DNA of 10,542 nucleotides from an uncultured Ruminiclostridium sp. (GCA_934462775.1 CAKSIR010000083.1:1-10542), one strand, 5' to 3'; shown: positions 1-7,355, numbered from the stretch's first letter. The notes: generated by a model from the sequence alone, not told the origin. Translations and numbers: made by a program.

Positions 1-364
1 TCTCAAACTTAATATTCCGAACATCGGTTACCTGATTTTTTTCTCCGTAATTCATAGACCGCAGTACGGTTTGCTTGATATTCGTTTGTGATACGTTGTT
101 TTTGTCAGACCATTTGCCGTCTGAATATGAATACTTGTACGCAGCTGTGAAACCGTCGCGGTTAGACGCATAGGTTGAGTTGTAGTTGGAAACGCTTATT
201 GACACCAACGCGTCTTCAAATTTTTCGCGAATATTGGCAGCTATTGTATTCAGACGGACAAATTCGAAAATCAATGCAGAAATCATCATTAAAATGATAA
301 ATACAACGCAGACAAAAACATACGAAAATCCTTTATTGTTGCACAATCGTTTTAATATTTTCAT
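1..364 (-). CDS. TadE/TadG-like pseudopilin, partial (runs off left edge)
   Basis: An open frame starts at the ATG at 364-362 and stays open for 121 codons to the left edge, so the C-terminus lies outside the window. The N-terminus looks like a type IV prepilin: a short basic leader (KILKRLCNNKG), a Gly at residue 12, then a hydrophobic helix at about residues 13-33 (FSYVFVCVVFIILMM...), followed by a polar domain rich in Ser, Asn and Tyr. The residue at +5 after the presumed cleavage Gly is Phe17, not the usual Glu. It starts 1 base after the DUF4320-like stop codon and ends the visible Tad cluster, so it is probably an extracytoplasmic minor pilin or pseudopilin of that machine. The ribosome binding site is weak (GAGGTG, about 13 bases upstream), which suggests coupling to the preceding gene. 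The family name is inferred from architecture and context. Confidence 0.75.
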   Translation of the reverse strand, partial: MKILKRLCNNKGFSYVFVCVVFIILMMISALIFEFVRLNTIAANIREKFEDALVSISVSNYNSTYASNRDGFTAAYKYSYSDGKWSDKNNVSQTNIKQTVLRSMNYGEKNQVTDVRNIKFE

Positions 365-365
365 T

Positions 366-764
366 TTACTTGTGATACACCTCGCTGCGCCCTGAAGCCG
401 TACTTGAAACCGTAAAATTTATTGTTCCCATGAAATGAACAGTGACAACCTTTGTCACTGTGACCGTTATTTCCTGACCGAGCTGAACATTGCCGGTTTT
501 TGACCATGTTACAGCCGGACACAGTCCTTTTATTTCATTGAGCCTGTCAAGACGTGCGCCTGTGGTTGATGCGCCAATGTAACCCTCAATTTCCGCTTCT
601 CGAATAAGCTCGTTGGCGTAATTGTCAAGGGTAAATTTAGCTGTAAAAACAGGCGCAAATGACATAAAGAACGCAAAAGCCATCATAAGTATTACAAGTC
701 CGACGCAGGCCTCGATGTGCGCCGAGCCTTTTTTTGACGAAAGTGCTTTAAAAAGCTTTTTCAT
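366..764 (-). CDS. DUF4320/TadE-like pseudopilin
   Basis: This 132-residue protein has a textbook type IV prepilin N-terminus. A basic leader (MKKLFKALSSKK) ends in Gly13, followed by SAHIE with Glu18 at +5, and then a hydrophobic helix at about residues 19-42. The remaining 90 residues form a predicted extracytoplasmic domain rich in Thr and Val (QEITVTVTKVVTVHF), probably beta-rich. It resembles DUF4320 proteins, small TadE-like proteins seen in clostridial conjugative elements. It follows the TadC-like gene by 15 bases and has a good AGGAGG ribosome binding site. The likely role is a minor pilin or priming pseudopilin, processed by the A24 peptidase encoded at 5510-5923 in the same operon. 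The prepilin signature is seen directly; the DUF4320 assignment is from memory of the family. Confidence 0.8.
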   Translation of the reverse strand: MKKLFKALSSKKGSAHIEACVGLVILMMAFAFFMSFAPVFTAKFTLDNYANELIREAEIEGYIGASTTGARLDRLNEIKGLCPAVTWSKTGNVQLGQEITVTVTKVVTVHFMGTINFTVSSTASGRSEVYHK

Positions 765-779
765 TTTTGACCTCCTATC

Positions 780-1667
780 TTACATGGCTGTGAGCGTTCC
801 TATGCTGTTGATCAGCAGCGAGCCTAATACGACCGCATAAATTAACAGCATACCGAGTATTAAAGGCAGCGAGAGATTATGTACCTTGTCAGGAATAAGC
901 TTCGCCTGCTTTCTGAGTTCCTGCAAACCAAGCTCTCTGAATCTGACCTCAAGCGTATGCCATGAATTTACCGTATCATATCCCTGCGACATCATTATCA
1001 ATTCGTTTACCACATCGTTCAGATTTTGGGACATAACCCTGCTTCTCAAACGCTGCAATGCCGCTATATAGTTGCCTGTCCGCATATCGGCAATGGTAAT
1101 TCCCATTTCATAGGACCAATATTCCGAATAATCGTCCTTGTGCTTTTCAAGCAGCGTAAGAACATCGTGAGTGTATTCAAGCTCATTGACTATTGACGTT
1201 ACAAAGCGGGGGAGGTCTGCGTCAATCTGTGATTGCTTTTCTTCAATAAGCCATTTAATCCTGTTCTTTTCTCTCGACATAAGCCAAATTCCTATACCGA
1301 TAAGCACAAAGCTGAAGAACGGAGAGATAATCGCTGCAGGTAAGGCAAGTATTGCACATTCAATCAGCGGAACGAGGGTTTTCGCCGTGTATAATTCGGG
1401 AGAAATATTGAGATGTGCAATCATCAGGCTTGTAGCCAAGCGTTCCTTTTTATATGGATTTATAGTGATGAAGCGCGATAAGCTTATGGCTATGTTATAA
1501 TTGAAACGCTTTAAAAACGGCTCGGCAGGCTCAGATAAAGCACCTGCCAAGGCTTTTGAAACTCTTTCGTCGGGAACCTTAAGTATTATTTTCAGAATAT
1601 TGTAAAAAGCAACTGCGGCGCAAAGGAAAAGCAGTATATAAAATACTGCAAAAACTATATTTGCCAT
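780..1667 (-). CDS. TadC-like type II secretion F-family platform protein
   Basis: This 295-residue membrane protein has an N-terminal helix (residues 4-29), a central hydrophobic pair (about 96-130), a cytoplasmic helical domain (about 135-255) and a final membrane segment (about 265-288). That layout matches GspF/T2SSF-domain proteins of the Tad type, where TadB and TadC form the inner-membrane platform that couples ATPase motion to pilin extraction. Supporting residues are the charged cytoplasmic segment with DADLPRFVTSIVNELEY (about 149-165), where TadC proteins carry a similar DxLP motif, and the tandem arrangement after a second F-family protein. The start is an ATG with AGGGGG upstream. 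It follows the TadB-like gene by 14 bases. The subfamily call rests on position and topology rather than a signature unique to TadC. Confidence 0.8.
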   Translation of the reverse strand: MANIVFAVFYILLFLCAAVAFYNILKIILKVPDERVSKALAGALSEPAEPFLKRFNYNIAISLSRFITINPYKKERLATSLMIAHLNISPELYTAKTLVPLIECAILALPAAIISPFFSFVLIGIGIWLMSREKNRIKWLIEEKQSQIDADLPRFVTSIVNELEYTHDVLTLLEKHKDDYSEYWSYEMGITIADMRTGNYIAALQRLRSRVMSQNLNDVVNELIMMSQGYDTVNSWHTLEVRFRELGLQELRKQAKLIPDKVHNLSLPLILGMLLIYAVVLGSLLINSIGTLTAM

Positions 1668-1681
1668 ATTTACCCCCTTTT

Positions 1682-2614
1682 TTAACGCTTGTATTTAATA
1701 GGCTGCGTGAGCTTGCGTGCTTTTAACACGCAGAAAAGCACAATTACCGCAACAATTCCTGTTACAATCTGTCCCGCAGGTGTTGTTACAAGCAGTTCAA
1801 ACCATTCCGCATTGAGCATATATATCAGCGGATAATTCACAACCACAAGAAAGACCATAAGGTAAAACGAACGTCGTTCAGCAGCCAAATCCGCCTCAAG
1901 CTCGGCATTTACTATGCGCTCGTTGCAGTATTTGTCAACGCAGGGCTGCAGGATGTATTTCAAAGAAATATTGTCCTGACAAGCTGCCAGCGTGTCGCAC
2001 CACTCATGGAAAATAGAGTTGTCAATCTCGTCTTTCATCATAAGTATGGCAAGCTTTATGTTACTGTTGATAAGAGTGCGCGACAAAAAATGCTTGAATA
2101 CATCGGAAACCGGCGGATTTATATGCGCCTGCTCAAGGCTGTCCCTGACGGCTGATATAATATCCTCACTGGCAACGTATGAAGCTGTTATGGTGGTCAG
2201 CGCCGCTTCAAGCTCATCTGTAACGGTTTTGCTGTAAGCGCTCAGCACCGTCTGAGCATATATAAAAGGCACTAACGCTCCGACTATAAGCGCAATCGGA
2301 ATAAGCAGAAACTGCTGCGTTATTATCAGAATTTGTATGCCGATAATCAGCGTAATAAAGGTAATAGTGCAGATAGTGCCGAACTGTTTTTGAGCATGGG
2401 TTACTTCTACCGAGTGTACCATTGCTTCAAGTTTTCGTCCGATTTTGCCCTGTTTTCGCTTACCCGTTGCCGATTCGATTTTGTATTTCAGCGTTCTATC
2501 ACGGTTTGCAAGCGCAATAAAATCATTTTTTGCCTGTGTAGGTGTGATTTTCAAAATCAGCAATATTGCGAACGACAAAAGCAAAAAGGCAATCATGTAT
2601 AACATACTTATCAT
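1682..2614 (-). CDS. TadB-like type II secretion F-family platform protein
   Basis: This 310-residue inner-membrane protein has predicted helices at 3-22, 79-99, 102-120, 249-267 and 280-298. The cytoplasmic domain between helices three and four (about 125-245) is the expected T2SSF module, with its DELEAALTTITASYVASEDI helix. This is the TadB layout: N-terminal helix, paired helices, F domain, C-terminal pair. TadB with TadC forms the platform on which the TadA/CpaF hexamer acts. It lies directly after the ATPase gene (13 bases between stop and start) and before the TadC-like gene, the standard tadA-tadB-tadC order. The ATG start has AAAGGAG at suitable spacing, partly overlapping the ATPase stop codon. 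Confidence 0.82.
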   Translation of the reverse strand: MISMLYMIAFLLLSFAILLILKITPTQAKNDFIALANRDRTLKYKIESATGKRKQGKIGRKLEAMVHSVEVTHAQKQFGTICTITFITLIIGIQILIITQQFLLIPIALIVGALVPFIYAQTVLSAYSKTVTDELEAALTTITASYVASEDIISAVRDSLEQAHINPPVSDVFKHFLSRTLINSNIKLAILMMKDEIDNSIFHEWCDTLAACQDNISLKYILQPCVDKYCNERIVNAELEADLAAERRSFYLMVFLVVVNYPLIYMLNAEWFELLVTTPAGQIVTGIVAVIVLFCVLKARKLTQPIKYKR

Positions 2615-2627
2615 AATTATGCTCCTT

Positions 2628-4007
2628 TTAAGATATGAAACGGTTTAGAGTAATTTCGTCAACGCCGTTCTGAAGCAGTCTGTTTCTTAATCCGTTGGAA
2701 ATGTTGTTCTTTTTTACAAAATCGCCCTCGATAACATATTTTCCCGTGTCCGTATCCTTGTATTTGCGGGAAATCTGATATTTGTAAATCGGAATTGTTT
2801 TGTAATCGCCGTCATTATAAATGCACTCTGCAATTTCTGTAACTCGTCTTACGCCGTCATCGAGCTTGTGCTGATATATTGCAATAGGAAACGCTTCGCA
2901 CACCAGGCGTATAATTACGTCATAGGGTATGTTTGAATACGCCTGCAAACACAGCGTTGCAAGCCTTGTATAGACGCCGTGCGCCGAGCCTGCGTGGGTA
3001 GTGGTAAGTACGGCGTGTCCTGTTCTTGCAGCTTCCTGCGCCGCCCAGGCTTCCTCGTTTTTCATTTCGGCAACGCATATAGCGTCAGGGTCCATAGTCA
3101 GCGATGTCGTAAGCAGGTCGTTCATCGTGACGCACTTGTTTTTATCGTCGCTTTCTCTTGTCACCAGATGCAGCACGTTATTTATAACCTTACCATGCTC
3201 GTCGCGTTTTACCAGGTCAAACTCACGAACGGATTTTTCTATGGTAATAAGTCTGCGGTTGATAGGATAGTTGCTCATTATGTCCGCCATAATGGTCGTT
3301 TTACCTGAGCCTGTTTCTCCTGCAAAGCACTCGGATATTCCGCCGATAAAGCAGGTTGAGAGAAAGTCGTACATATCAACCGTACACGTTCCGTTTCTGA
3401 AGAAATCCTCTTTTGTCAGCTTTTTTGCGTTTACAATACGAATGGAAGCTGCAACGCCTGCCTCAGAACCTACAATATCGTTGCTGATTGCTGTTACACG
3501 AATGTTTTTTCCGATAAAGCCCGTTGAAATTGGACGGGAGCTGTCAAGCAGCGACTTACTGTTGCGGAGCAGACGTCTTGCCGTATCGAAGGCGTGTTCA
3601 GGGCTGCGGAAAGAGTCTTTTAGCTTGTAGGTTTCGCCGTGAGAGGGGATAATCTGTATATCATTCCAAGCGTTTATGTTTATTTCTTCCACATCATCAC
3701 GCTTCAGATATGGAGTTATAACGGAATACTCAGCCATTTCTCCGTACAGAGCAGATACAAGGTCGTTAAGCGACCTGTCAGCCGAGCCTTCCTTTACATA
3801 TATCTTTTCCGACTGAATATACTGCCTGATATAGTTTTCAATGGTGGTGCGGTCAAGCTCGAAAAGACGCTCGCCGTATGTTTCCGCCATGTGGCTCTGC
3901 GTTTTATGCAGGAGATTATCAAAGCTTACATATACCTTTGACGCAGTGTTTTCATTTGCTGCGCTTTCTGCAAATGGCTCCTTGTTTCCTTTATTCCATA
4001 AAGCCAT
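2628..4007 (-). CDS. cpaF: TadA/CpaF secretion ATPase (VirB11/GspE family)
   Basis: This 459-residue hexameric ATPase powers pilus assembly from the cytoplasmic face of the membrane. It has a variable N-terminal region (1-80) and an N-terminal domain with the conserved stretch around EEININAWNDI (107-117). An arginine-rich segment follows (GKNIRVTAI, 166-174). The Walker A motif GETGSGKT is at 230-237, a Walker B region DAICVAEMKNEE at 308-319, and a His box TGHAVLTTTHAGSA at 329-342. These mark the CpaF/TadA branch rather than VirB4 or VirD4. In the Walker B region the usual GEVRG reads AEMKN, a mild departure. The start ATG shares one base with the stop of the TadZ-like gene (TGATG), and its AAGGAGG ribosome binding site encodes the last residues of that protein, so translation is probably coupled. 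TadB- and TadC-like genes follow. Confidence 0.95.
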   Translation of the reverse strand: MALWNKGNKEPFAESAANENTASKVYVSFDNLLHKTQSHMAETYGERLFELDRTTIENYIRQYIQSEKIYVKEGSADRSLNDLVSALYGEMAEYSVITPYLKRDDVEEININAWNDIQIIPSHGETYKLKDSFRSPEHAFDTARRLLRNSKSLLDSSRPISTGFIGKNIRVTAISNDIVGSEAGVAASIRIVNAKKLTKEDFFRNGTCTVDMYDFLSTCFIGGISECFAGETGSGKTTIMADIMSNYPINRRLITIEKSVREFDLVKRDEHGKVINNVLHLVTRESDDKNKCVTMNDLLTTSLTMDPDAICVAEMKNEEAWAAQEAARTGHAVLTTTHAGSAHGVYTRLATLCLQAYSNIPYDVIIRLVCEAFPIAIYQHKLDDGVRRVTEIAECIYNDGDYKTIPIYKYQISRKYKDTDTGKYVIEGDFVKKNNISNGLRNRLLQNGVDEITLNRFIS

Positions 4008-4747
4008 CAGTTTTCCTCCTTGAGTATATTTTCAATAATTGTGTCAAGAGCAGCATTGTATTTCTTATCATCAACGTGAGAAAGAGCTGCGCCTGTATTT
4101 ATTACCTCAACCGCCTTTTTGCTGTACGGAATAATGCACTCCACATTATCGTCAATCAGTCGGCTGAATTTTTCAGTATCGTTTATAAATGCGTTGCCAA
4201 CGGTCAAACAGCGCATGAATTTGGTGTGAAATCCGTACTGCGCTCCCTGAAGCAAAAGCTTTTGTGATTCGTAAAAGGACGCCCCGTAAATATCGGCAGA
4301 TACAAGATTTACAACCTTGTCTGCGTTTATAATGGACTTTGCGGAAAATTTATGAGCTGCAATGTTTGACATACAGTCAACAAGTGTTATATCTGCAATG
4401 TTGCGGAGATAAATGAATAAATCGTCCATTTTATAGTCAGCCGGAGCGGCATAGGAATAAACATTCTCCCCTTTTGCATATCCCAGAACGCAGACATTAT
4501 CGCTGTTGATTTGCAAATGGCGATATAGCAGCTCGTCCGACATATCGTCAGGGCTGCTCATCAGCGCACCGAGGGAGGGAGCATTATCGATATTGGGGAA
4601 TATTATGGGCATAATTGGCGTCGTGTGGTCAATGGATACAAGGATTACTTTCAGTTCCTTGTTTCTTTCCGAAATTCGTGCTGCAAGATTTATAGCAGTG
4701 GTAGTGACATAGCTGTTGCCGTACACTGAAATTATTTTGTGTTCCAC
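4007..4747 (-). CDS. tadZ: TadZ/CpaE-like ParA/MinD-family protein with degenerate P-loop
   Basis: This 246-residue soluble protein has the start of a ParA/MinD fold. Strand one is KIISVYG, a loop sits where the P-loop should be, strand two (KVILVSID, 33-40) ends in the conserved Asp, and a Walker B-like ITLVD lies at 120-124. The P-loop reads GNSYVTTTA (10-18) rather than KGGxGKTT, so the signature Gly-Lys pair is missing. TadZ/CpaE proteins localise the Tad machine at the pole and several have atypical P-loops, which fits; position between CpaB and CpaF supports it. The start is GTG at 4747, favoured by AGGAGGA six bases upstream, which itself encodes the end of CpaB. No N-terminal receiver-like domain is present, unlike many CpaE proteins. 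Loss of nucleotide hydrolysis is inferred from the missing lysine. Confidence 0.82.
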   Translation of the reverse strand: MEHKIISVYGNSYVTTTAINLAARISERNKELKVILVSIDHTTPIMPIIFPNIDNAPSLGALMSSPDDMSDELLYRHLQINSDNVCVLGYAKGENVYSYAAPADYKMDDLFIYLRNIADITLVDCMSNIAAHKFSAKSIINADKVVNLVSADIYGASFYESQKLLLQGAQYGFHTKFMRCLTVGNAFINDTEKFSRLIDDNVECIIPYSKKAVEVINTGAALSHVDDKKYNAALDTIIENILKEEN

Positions 4748-4749
4748 TT

Positions 4750-5496
4750 TTAGTCCTCCTTTGCAGGCACAAATATTCCGTTTCCTATTTCCGCGCCGCG
4801 ATTTTCCGAAAAGATTTTCGCCTGTTCGCTAAGTACCTTTTCTGCTATTTCTCTATCCTTTGTTACAAGAACAGCGTGCAGCGAGGTTTCCGTTTCACAT
4901 TCAAAAAGACACGAAACCTGTGCCTTGTCAACTAACTTAACGGTTATTGTTGACGGCAAATCATCATCGCTGCCGCCTGCCGTATTTTCAAGGTCTGTAC
5001 CGCTGCTGTTTGTTGTTGCTATTACTTCAACAGCTGCCAATTCATCATAAAGGACTGCGTTTCCGTCATCGTCCTTTGTGACTATCATAATGACATCGCC
5101 TGTTTCAAGCTTTGCGCCAAAGCCGCTTGCAAGGGACTGAACGGAAACAGACATTGCATACTCTCCCTCTTTCAGCGAAAGCAGCTTACTTTCAGGAGTT
5201 TCGTTGGTTTCGGAAAGCATGGCGGGAGTTATTACTCCCTTGTATAAATAGCTTTTTGCAAATTTACCTACGATTTCGCTTCGGTCGGTTATATACTCAA
5301 CCTGACTGTTTTTAGAAATAGTCACATTGGAAAGCATTGAGCTTTCAATTTGAACACCGGGAGCTACGTCCGTGTTCAGCATAACTGCTGTTGTGGTGTC
5401 ATTGAAAAATGCATTTATTAGCGGGGCAACGCCGAAGCAGAGTGCCGCTGCCAAAACAATGCAAAAAATAGCTATAAGCGTTCTGTTTTTTGTCAT
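4750..5496 (-). CDS. cpaB: CpaB/RcpC-like Flp pilus assembly protein with SAF domain
   Basis: This 248-residue protein has an N-terminal membrane anchor or uncleaved signal (residues 6-29). It is followed by a SAF domain (about 37-98; LNTDVAPGVQIESSMLSNVT, then KGVITPAMLS) and an RcpC-type domain (about 110-215; LETGDVIMIV, AAVEVIATTN, TITVKLVDKAQ). An acidic Ser/Gly/Asp linker (163-181) interrupts the second domain. In Gram-negative systems CpaB/RcpC sits in the periplasm and helps assemble the pilus channel; in this presumed Gram-positive host it would sit outside the membrane, near the wall. It lies 13 bases after the prepilin peptidase and 2 bases before the TadZ-like GTG start. The ATG has an AAGGAGA ribosome binding site. 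Confidence 0.88.
   Translation of the reverse strand: MTKNRTLIAIFCIVLAAALCFGVAPLINAFFNDTTTAVMLNTDVAPGVQIESSMLSNVTISKNSQVEYITDRSEIVGKFAKSYLYKGVITPAMLSETNETPESKLLSLKEGEYAMSVSVQSLASGFGAKLETGDVIMIVTKDDDGNAVLYDELAAVEVIATTNSSGTDLENTAGGSDDDLPSTITVKLVDKAQVSCLFECETETSLHAVLVTKDREIAEKVLSEQAKIFSENRGAEIGNGIFVPAKED
4754..4760 (-). promoter_or_regulatory. RBS fixing the GTG start of the TadZ-like gene
   Basis: AGGAGGA lies six bases before GTG at 4747, inside the last codons of the CpaB-like gene. It supports the GTG start for the TadZ-like protein. Confidence 0.75.
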
Positions 5497-5509
5497 TTTA
5501 TTTTCTCCT

Positions 5510-5923
5510 TTATATAAATTCAGAAATTACAAGTATTACAGAAAACGCTCCGCATATATACGGAGCAAAAGGAAATTTTCTATTGTTTTGATGAAATGTT
5601 GATAGTACAAATACTGTTTGCGCAAGGAAATATGATAATGCAGCATAACCAATGCCGACGCACCAGCCCATGCTTGCCGCAAGCTTTATATCTCCTCCGC
5701 CGAGCCGATTGGTTTTGCAGGAGTAAAGGGTTAAGGGTAAGCTTATCATCAGTCCAAACAGACGTTCAAGCGGGGGAATATCGTTAATGAAAGCCGAAAG
5801 ACAAAGAATTATCATAATGTAACAATCGGGTATTTTTTGCTTTTTTATATCGGTAACAGATATAATTATCATAAATCCGATAGTCAATATCTTCCCGACA
5901 GCGAACATTATTTCGTTTTCCAT
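5510..5923 (-). CDS. Prepilin peptidase, A24 family (TadV/CpaA-like)
   Basis: This 137-residue integral membrane aspartic protease would cleave prepilin leaders at the cytoplasmic face. Both catalytic aspartates are visible: Asp25 in SVTDIKKQKIP (22-32) and Asp78 in the GxGD-type motif LGGGDIK (74-80). The C-terminal KFPFAPYICGA (116-126) matches the conserved end of the family. It is the short TadV/CpaA form, without the N-terminal methylase domain of PilD, so cleavage without N-methylation is expected. Its start overlaps the upstream VirB3-like gene by 16 bases. A second in-frame ATG at 5908 (residue 6) is a possible alternative; neither has a strong ribosome binding site. Likely substrates in the window are the pseudopilins at 366-764 and 1-364. 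Confidence 0.92.
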   Translation of the reverse strand: MENEIMFAVGKILTIGFMIIISVTDIKKQKIPDCYIMIILCLSAFINDIPPLERLFGLMISLPLTLYSCKTNRLGGGDIKLAASMGWCVGIGYAALSYFLAQTVFVLSTFHQNNRKFPFAPYICGAFSVILVISEFI

Positions 5924-6246
5924 AGCTTTTCAAATGAAAGGTCATATCGGTATTCGAATTTTTGCTGTTTGTCACGGAAAGCTATCATGTTACCGATTAC
6001 CCCCACTATGGACTGCGAATAAATATCCTTTCGTGTTACCATATAATCGGCACATACGCCAACAACGGCAACAATTGTCAGAGTGGAAACTGCTTGCGTT
6101 ATAATATAAAGCAATATGCTTATTGCAGCAGTAATTACGATTCCGACAATGAAATGTCTTATTTGCTTTTTTCCAAAACCGGGCATAATTTCCTTTTCAC
6201 ATGAATTTCCGTAAGGAATATGCAGCTTTTCTTTTTCTTCATTCAT
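5908..6246 (-). CDS. PrgI/VirB3-like inner-membrane T4SS protein
   Basis: This 112-residue protein has a hydrophilic N-terminus (MNEEKEKLHIPYGNSCEKEI), two adjacent hydrophobic helices (31-49 and 53-68) and a basic cytoplasmic tail (RKDIYSQSI..., 72-112). The pattern of an IPxx segment, a GFxKKQIR lead-in to the first helix and two tight helices matches PrgI/VirB3 proteins of Gram-positive conjugation systems, which sit at the membrane and normally partner VirB4. It overlaps the preceding small membrane gene by 4 bases (ATGA) and the following prepilin peptidase by 16. A VirB4 gene would be expected next but is absent. The assignment is by architecture and context; similarity is too low to be certain. 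Confidence 0.6.
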   Translation of the reverse strand: MNEEKEKLHIPYGNSCEKEIMPGFGKKQIRHFIVGIVITAAISILLYIITQAVSTLTIVAVVGVCADYMVTRKDIYSQSIVGVIGNMIAFRDKQQKFEYRYDLSFEKLWKTK

Positions 6247-6452
6247 TTGAAATACCCCTCAAGCAAAGTTTGTACGCCGGATATTACCATAACGATAACT
6301 CCGATTACAAGTGTGTTCTTTATACGTTTTTTATAGGTTTCCGCTTCCTGCTGTTCATATTGCAGCCGCACTGCGCAATACACAATTCTTACCGTCAAAC
6401 CAAGTATGATGATTATTTTTACACCGTTGATAATATCGTAAATTGTTGTCAT
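6243..6452 (-). CDS. Small two-helix VirB2-like membrane protein
   Basis: This 69-residue protein has two hydrophobic helices (about 10-29 and 47-64) separated by a charged loop (RLQYEQQEAETYKKR). The second helix ends in LLEGYFK. This resembles the C-terminal half of the VirB2-like protein at 7705-7995: both contain KRI, a 21-residue hydrophobic span, then GY(F/Y), in ungapped register. It overlaps its neighbours on both sides by 4 bases (ATGA), so the three gene products are probably made in coupled amounts. A GAAGGTG ribosome binding site precedes the ATG. It may be a pilin-type subunit or an accessory part of the membrane channel; function is not established from sequence. Confidence 0.6.
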   Translation of the reverse strand: MTTIYDIINGVKIIIILGLTVRIVYCAVRLQYEQQEAETYKKRIKNTLVIGVIVMVISGVQTLLEGYFK

Positions 6453-7297
6453 TTGAACACCTTCTTTACCATATTTACCGCCATTCCCGCCGAGTAAATT
6501 TTCTGTGTTATTCCGCCGCTTCCGTTTGATGGAATCATAAACTCAGACAGAAGCTTAGGCGTACTCATTGCCGTAAGCATACAAGCAATTGCCCAGAACA
6601 GACTTAACGGATCAACCAAATTTATATTTGTTGCGAATGCAACGCCGAGTCTGATAAGTATGATTTGAACAACCACCGTTATAATGGTTTTTATAAAAAC
6701 CATTAAGTAATTTTTAAAATAACCCTTATCATTATCAAGAAGTCCGGTACAAGCCAGTGGTACACCTATTCGCATTATCATAATCTCCAGACCAAGTTTC
6801 AGCATTTTGAAATAAAGAATTATTACGCAAACAAGGAATATCAAAGCGAAAACCGTTGGCGTTATTCCTATCGTCAGCCATGCCGTGTTTGCCCATGCCT
6901 CAGCAATTGAAATATATCCGCTGATGTCATTGAAGCTGGTGTCAATAACGTCTTTAGCAAGGTCTACGAAAACATCATAGAAATACGGAAAACAAATAGC
7001 TGTAACAATCGCCTTTATGAAATTAGTCAACAGGTTGATTGGCTCAACATCGGGATCTCCGTCAGACCACAGTACATAAATATCAAATGCTTTTTTCAAA
7101 AACTTAAGGATAATCAGCGCTGTTCCAAGCCTGTAAAAGGTGATTGACAGATTTGTAAAAATACCCTCAAACATTCCGCTGCTAATGGTTTCAACGCAGT
7201 TGAACGCTACATCAAACATTCCATTGAGAAGTTCATCGGCAAAAAACAGTACACTGTTAATAAGTGCCACGCCAAGAATAATTAAAATAGCGACCAA
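6449..7297 (-). CDS. VirB6/TrbL-like polytopic channel protein
   Basis: This 282-residue inner-membrane protein has about six or seven hydrophobic segments (3-20, 52-68, 92-110, 140-165, 170-186, 198-222, 231-246). The segment EIMIMRIGVPLACTGLLDND (171-190) is like the core of Firmicute TrbL/VirB6-type conjugation proteins, which form part of the substrate pore. The C-terminal tail after residue 250 is polar and Gly/Ser-rich, probably cytoplasmic. The start is TTG at 7297, supported by AAAGGAG eight bases upstream; no in-frame ATG fits as well. Its stop overlaps the next gene by 4 bases. A stable RNA hairpin lies just upstream (7321-7347). The rare start may limit its level relative to the small protein before it. 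Confidence 0.78.
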   Translation of the reverse strand: MVAILIILGVALINSVLFFADELLNGMFDVAFNCVETISSGMFEGIFTNLSITFYRLGTALIILKFLKKAFDIYVLWSDGDPDVEPINLLTNFIKAIVTAICFPYFYDVFVDLAKDVIDTSFNDISGYISIAEAWANTAWLTIGITPTVFALIFLVCVIILYFKMLKLGLEIMIMRIGVPLACTGLLDNDKGYFKNYLMVFIKTIITVVVQIILIRLGVAFATNINLVDPLSLFWAIACMLTAMSTPKLLSEFMIPSNGSGGITQKIYSAGMAVNMVKKVFK

Positions 7298-7305
7298 TTT
7301 GTCAG

Positions 7306-7310
7306 CTCCT
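7306..7310 (-). promoter_or_regulatory. RBS fixing the TTG start of the VirB6-like gene
   Basis: AGGAG within GAAAAGGAG lies eight bases before the TTG codon at 7297-7295. It supports the TTG start for the VirB6-like protein. Confidence 0.75.
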
Positions 7311-7320
7311 TTTCATTAGA

Positions 7321-7347
7321 GCAGGAGAGATAAAATATCCCTCCTGC
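7321..7347 (-). other. Intercistronic 12-bp RNA hairpin
   Basis: On the minus-strand RNA, GCAGGAGGGAUA and UAUCUCUCCUGC form a 12-bp stem closed by a UUU loop. One pair is G-U; the matching plus-strand pair would be A-C, so the stem is complete only in the transcript of the operon. It sits between the stop of the 83-residue small membrane gene (7356) and the ribosome binding site of the VirB6-like gene (7306). The bases after the stem (UCUAAUGAAAAGG) are not a U tract, so it is not a standard intrinsic terminator. It may stabilise the upstream mRNA, block 3'-exonucleases or mark a processing site that raises expression of the small upstream genes. Confidence 0.7.
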
Positions 7348-7355
7348 ATTCAGAA

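Noticed and set aside
2979..3630. Plus-strand open frames opposite the CpaF-like gene
   Set aside because: They lie antisense to a well supported ATPase with all its motifs, carry no recognisable domain and have low-complexity shadow translations.
2628..4007. Reading the CpaF-like protein as VirB11 of the T4SS
   Set aside because: VirB11 proteins are shorter, about 340 residues. The 459-residue length and direct adjacency to TadB/TadC place it in the TadA/CpaF branch, although the two families are related.
3639..4267. Plus-strand open frames of 100 and 129 codons opposite the CpaF/TadZ-like junction
   Set aside because: They span two coding genes antisense, show no ribosome binding site of note and no recognisable domain.
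5784..5975. Minus-strand 63-codon frame across the VirB3-like/prepilin peptidase junction
   Set aside because: It is a third frame through two genes with clear motifs, and has no membrane or domain character.
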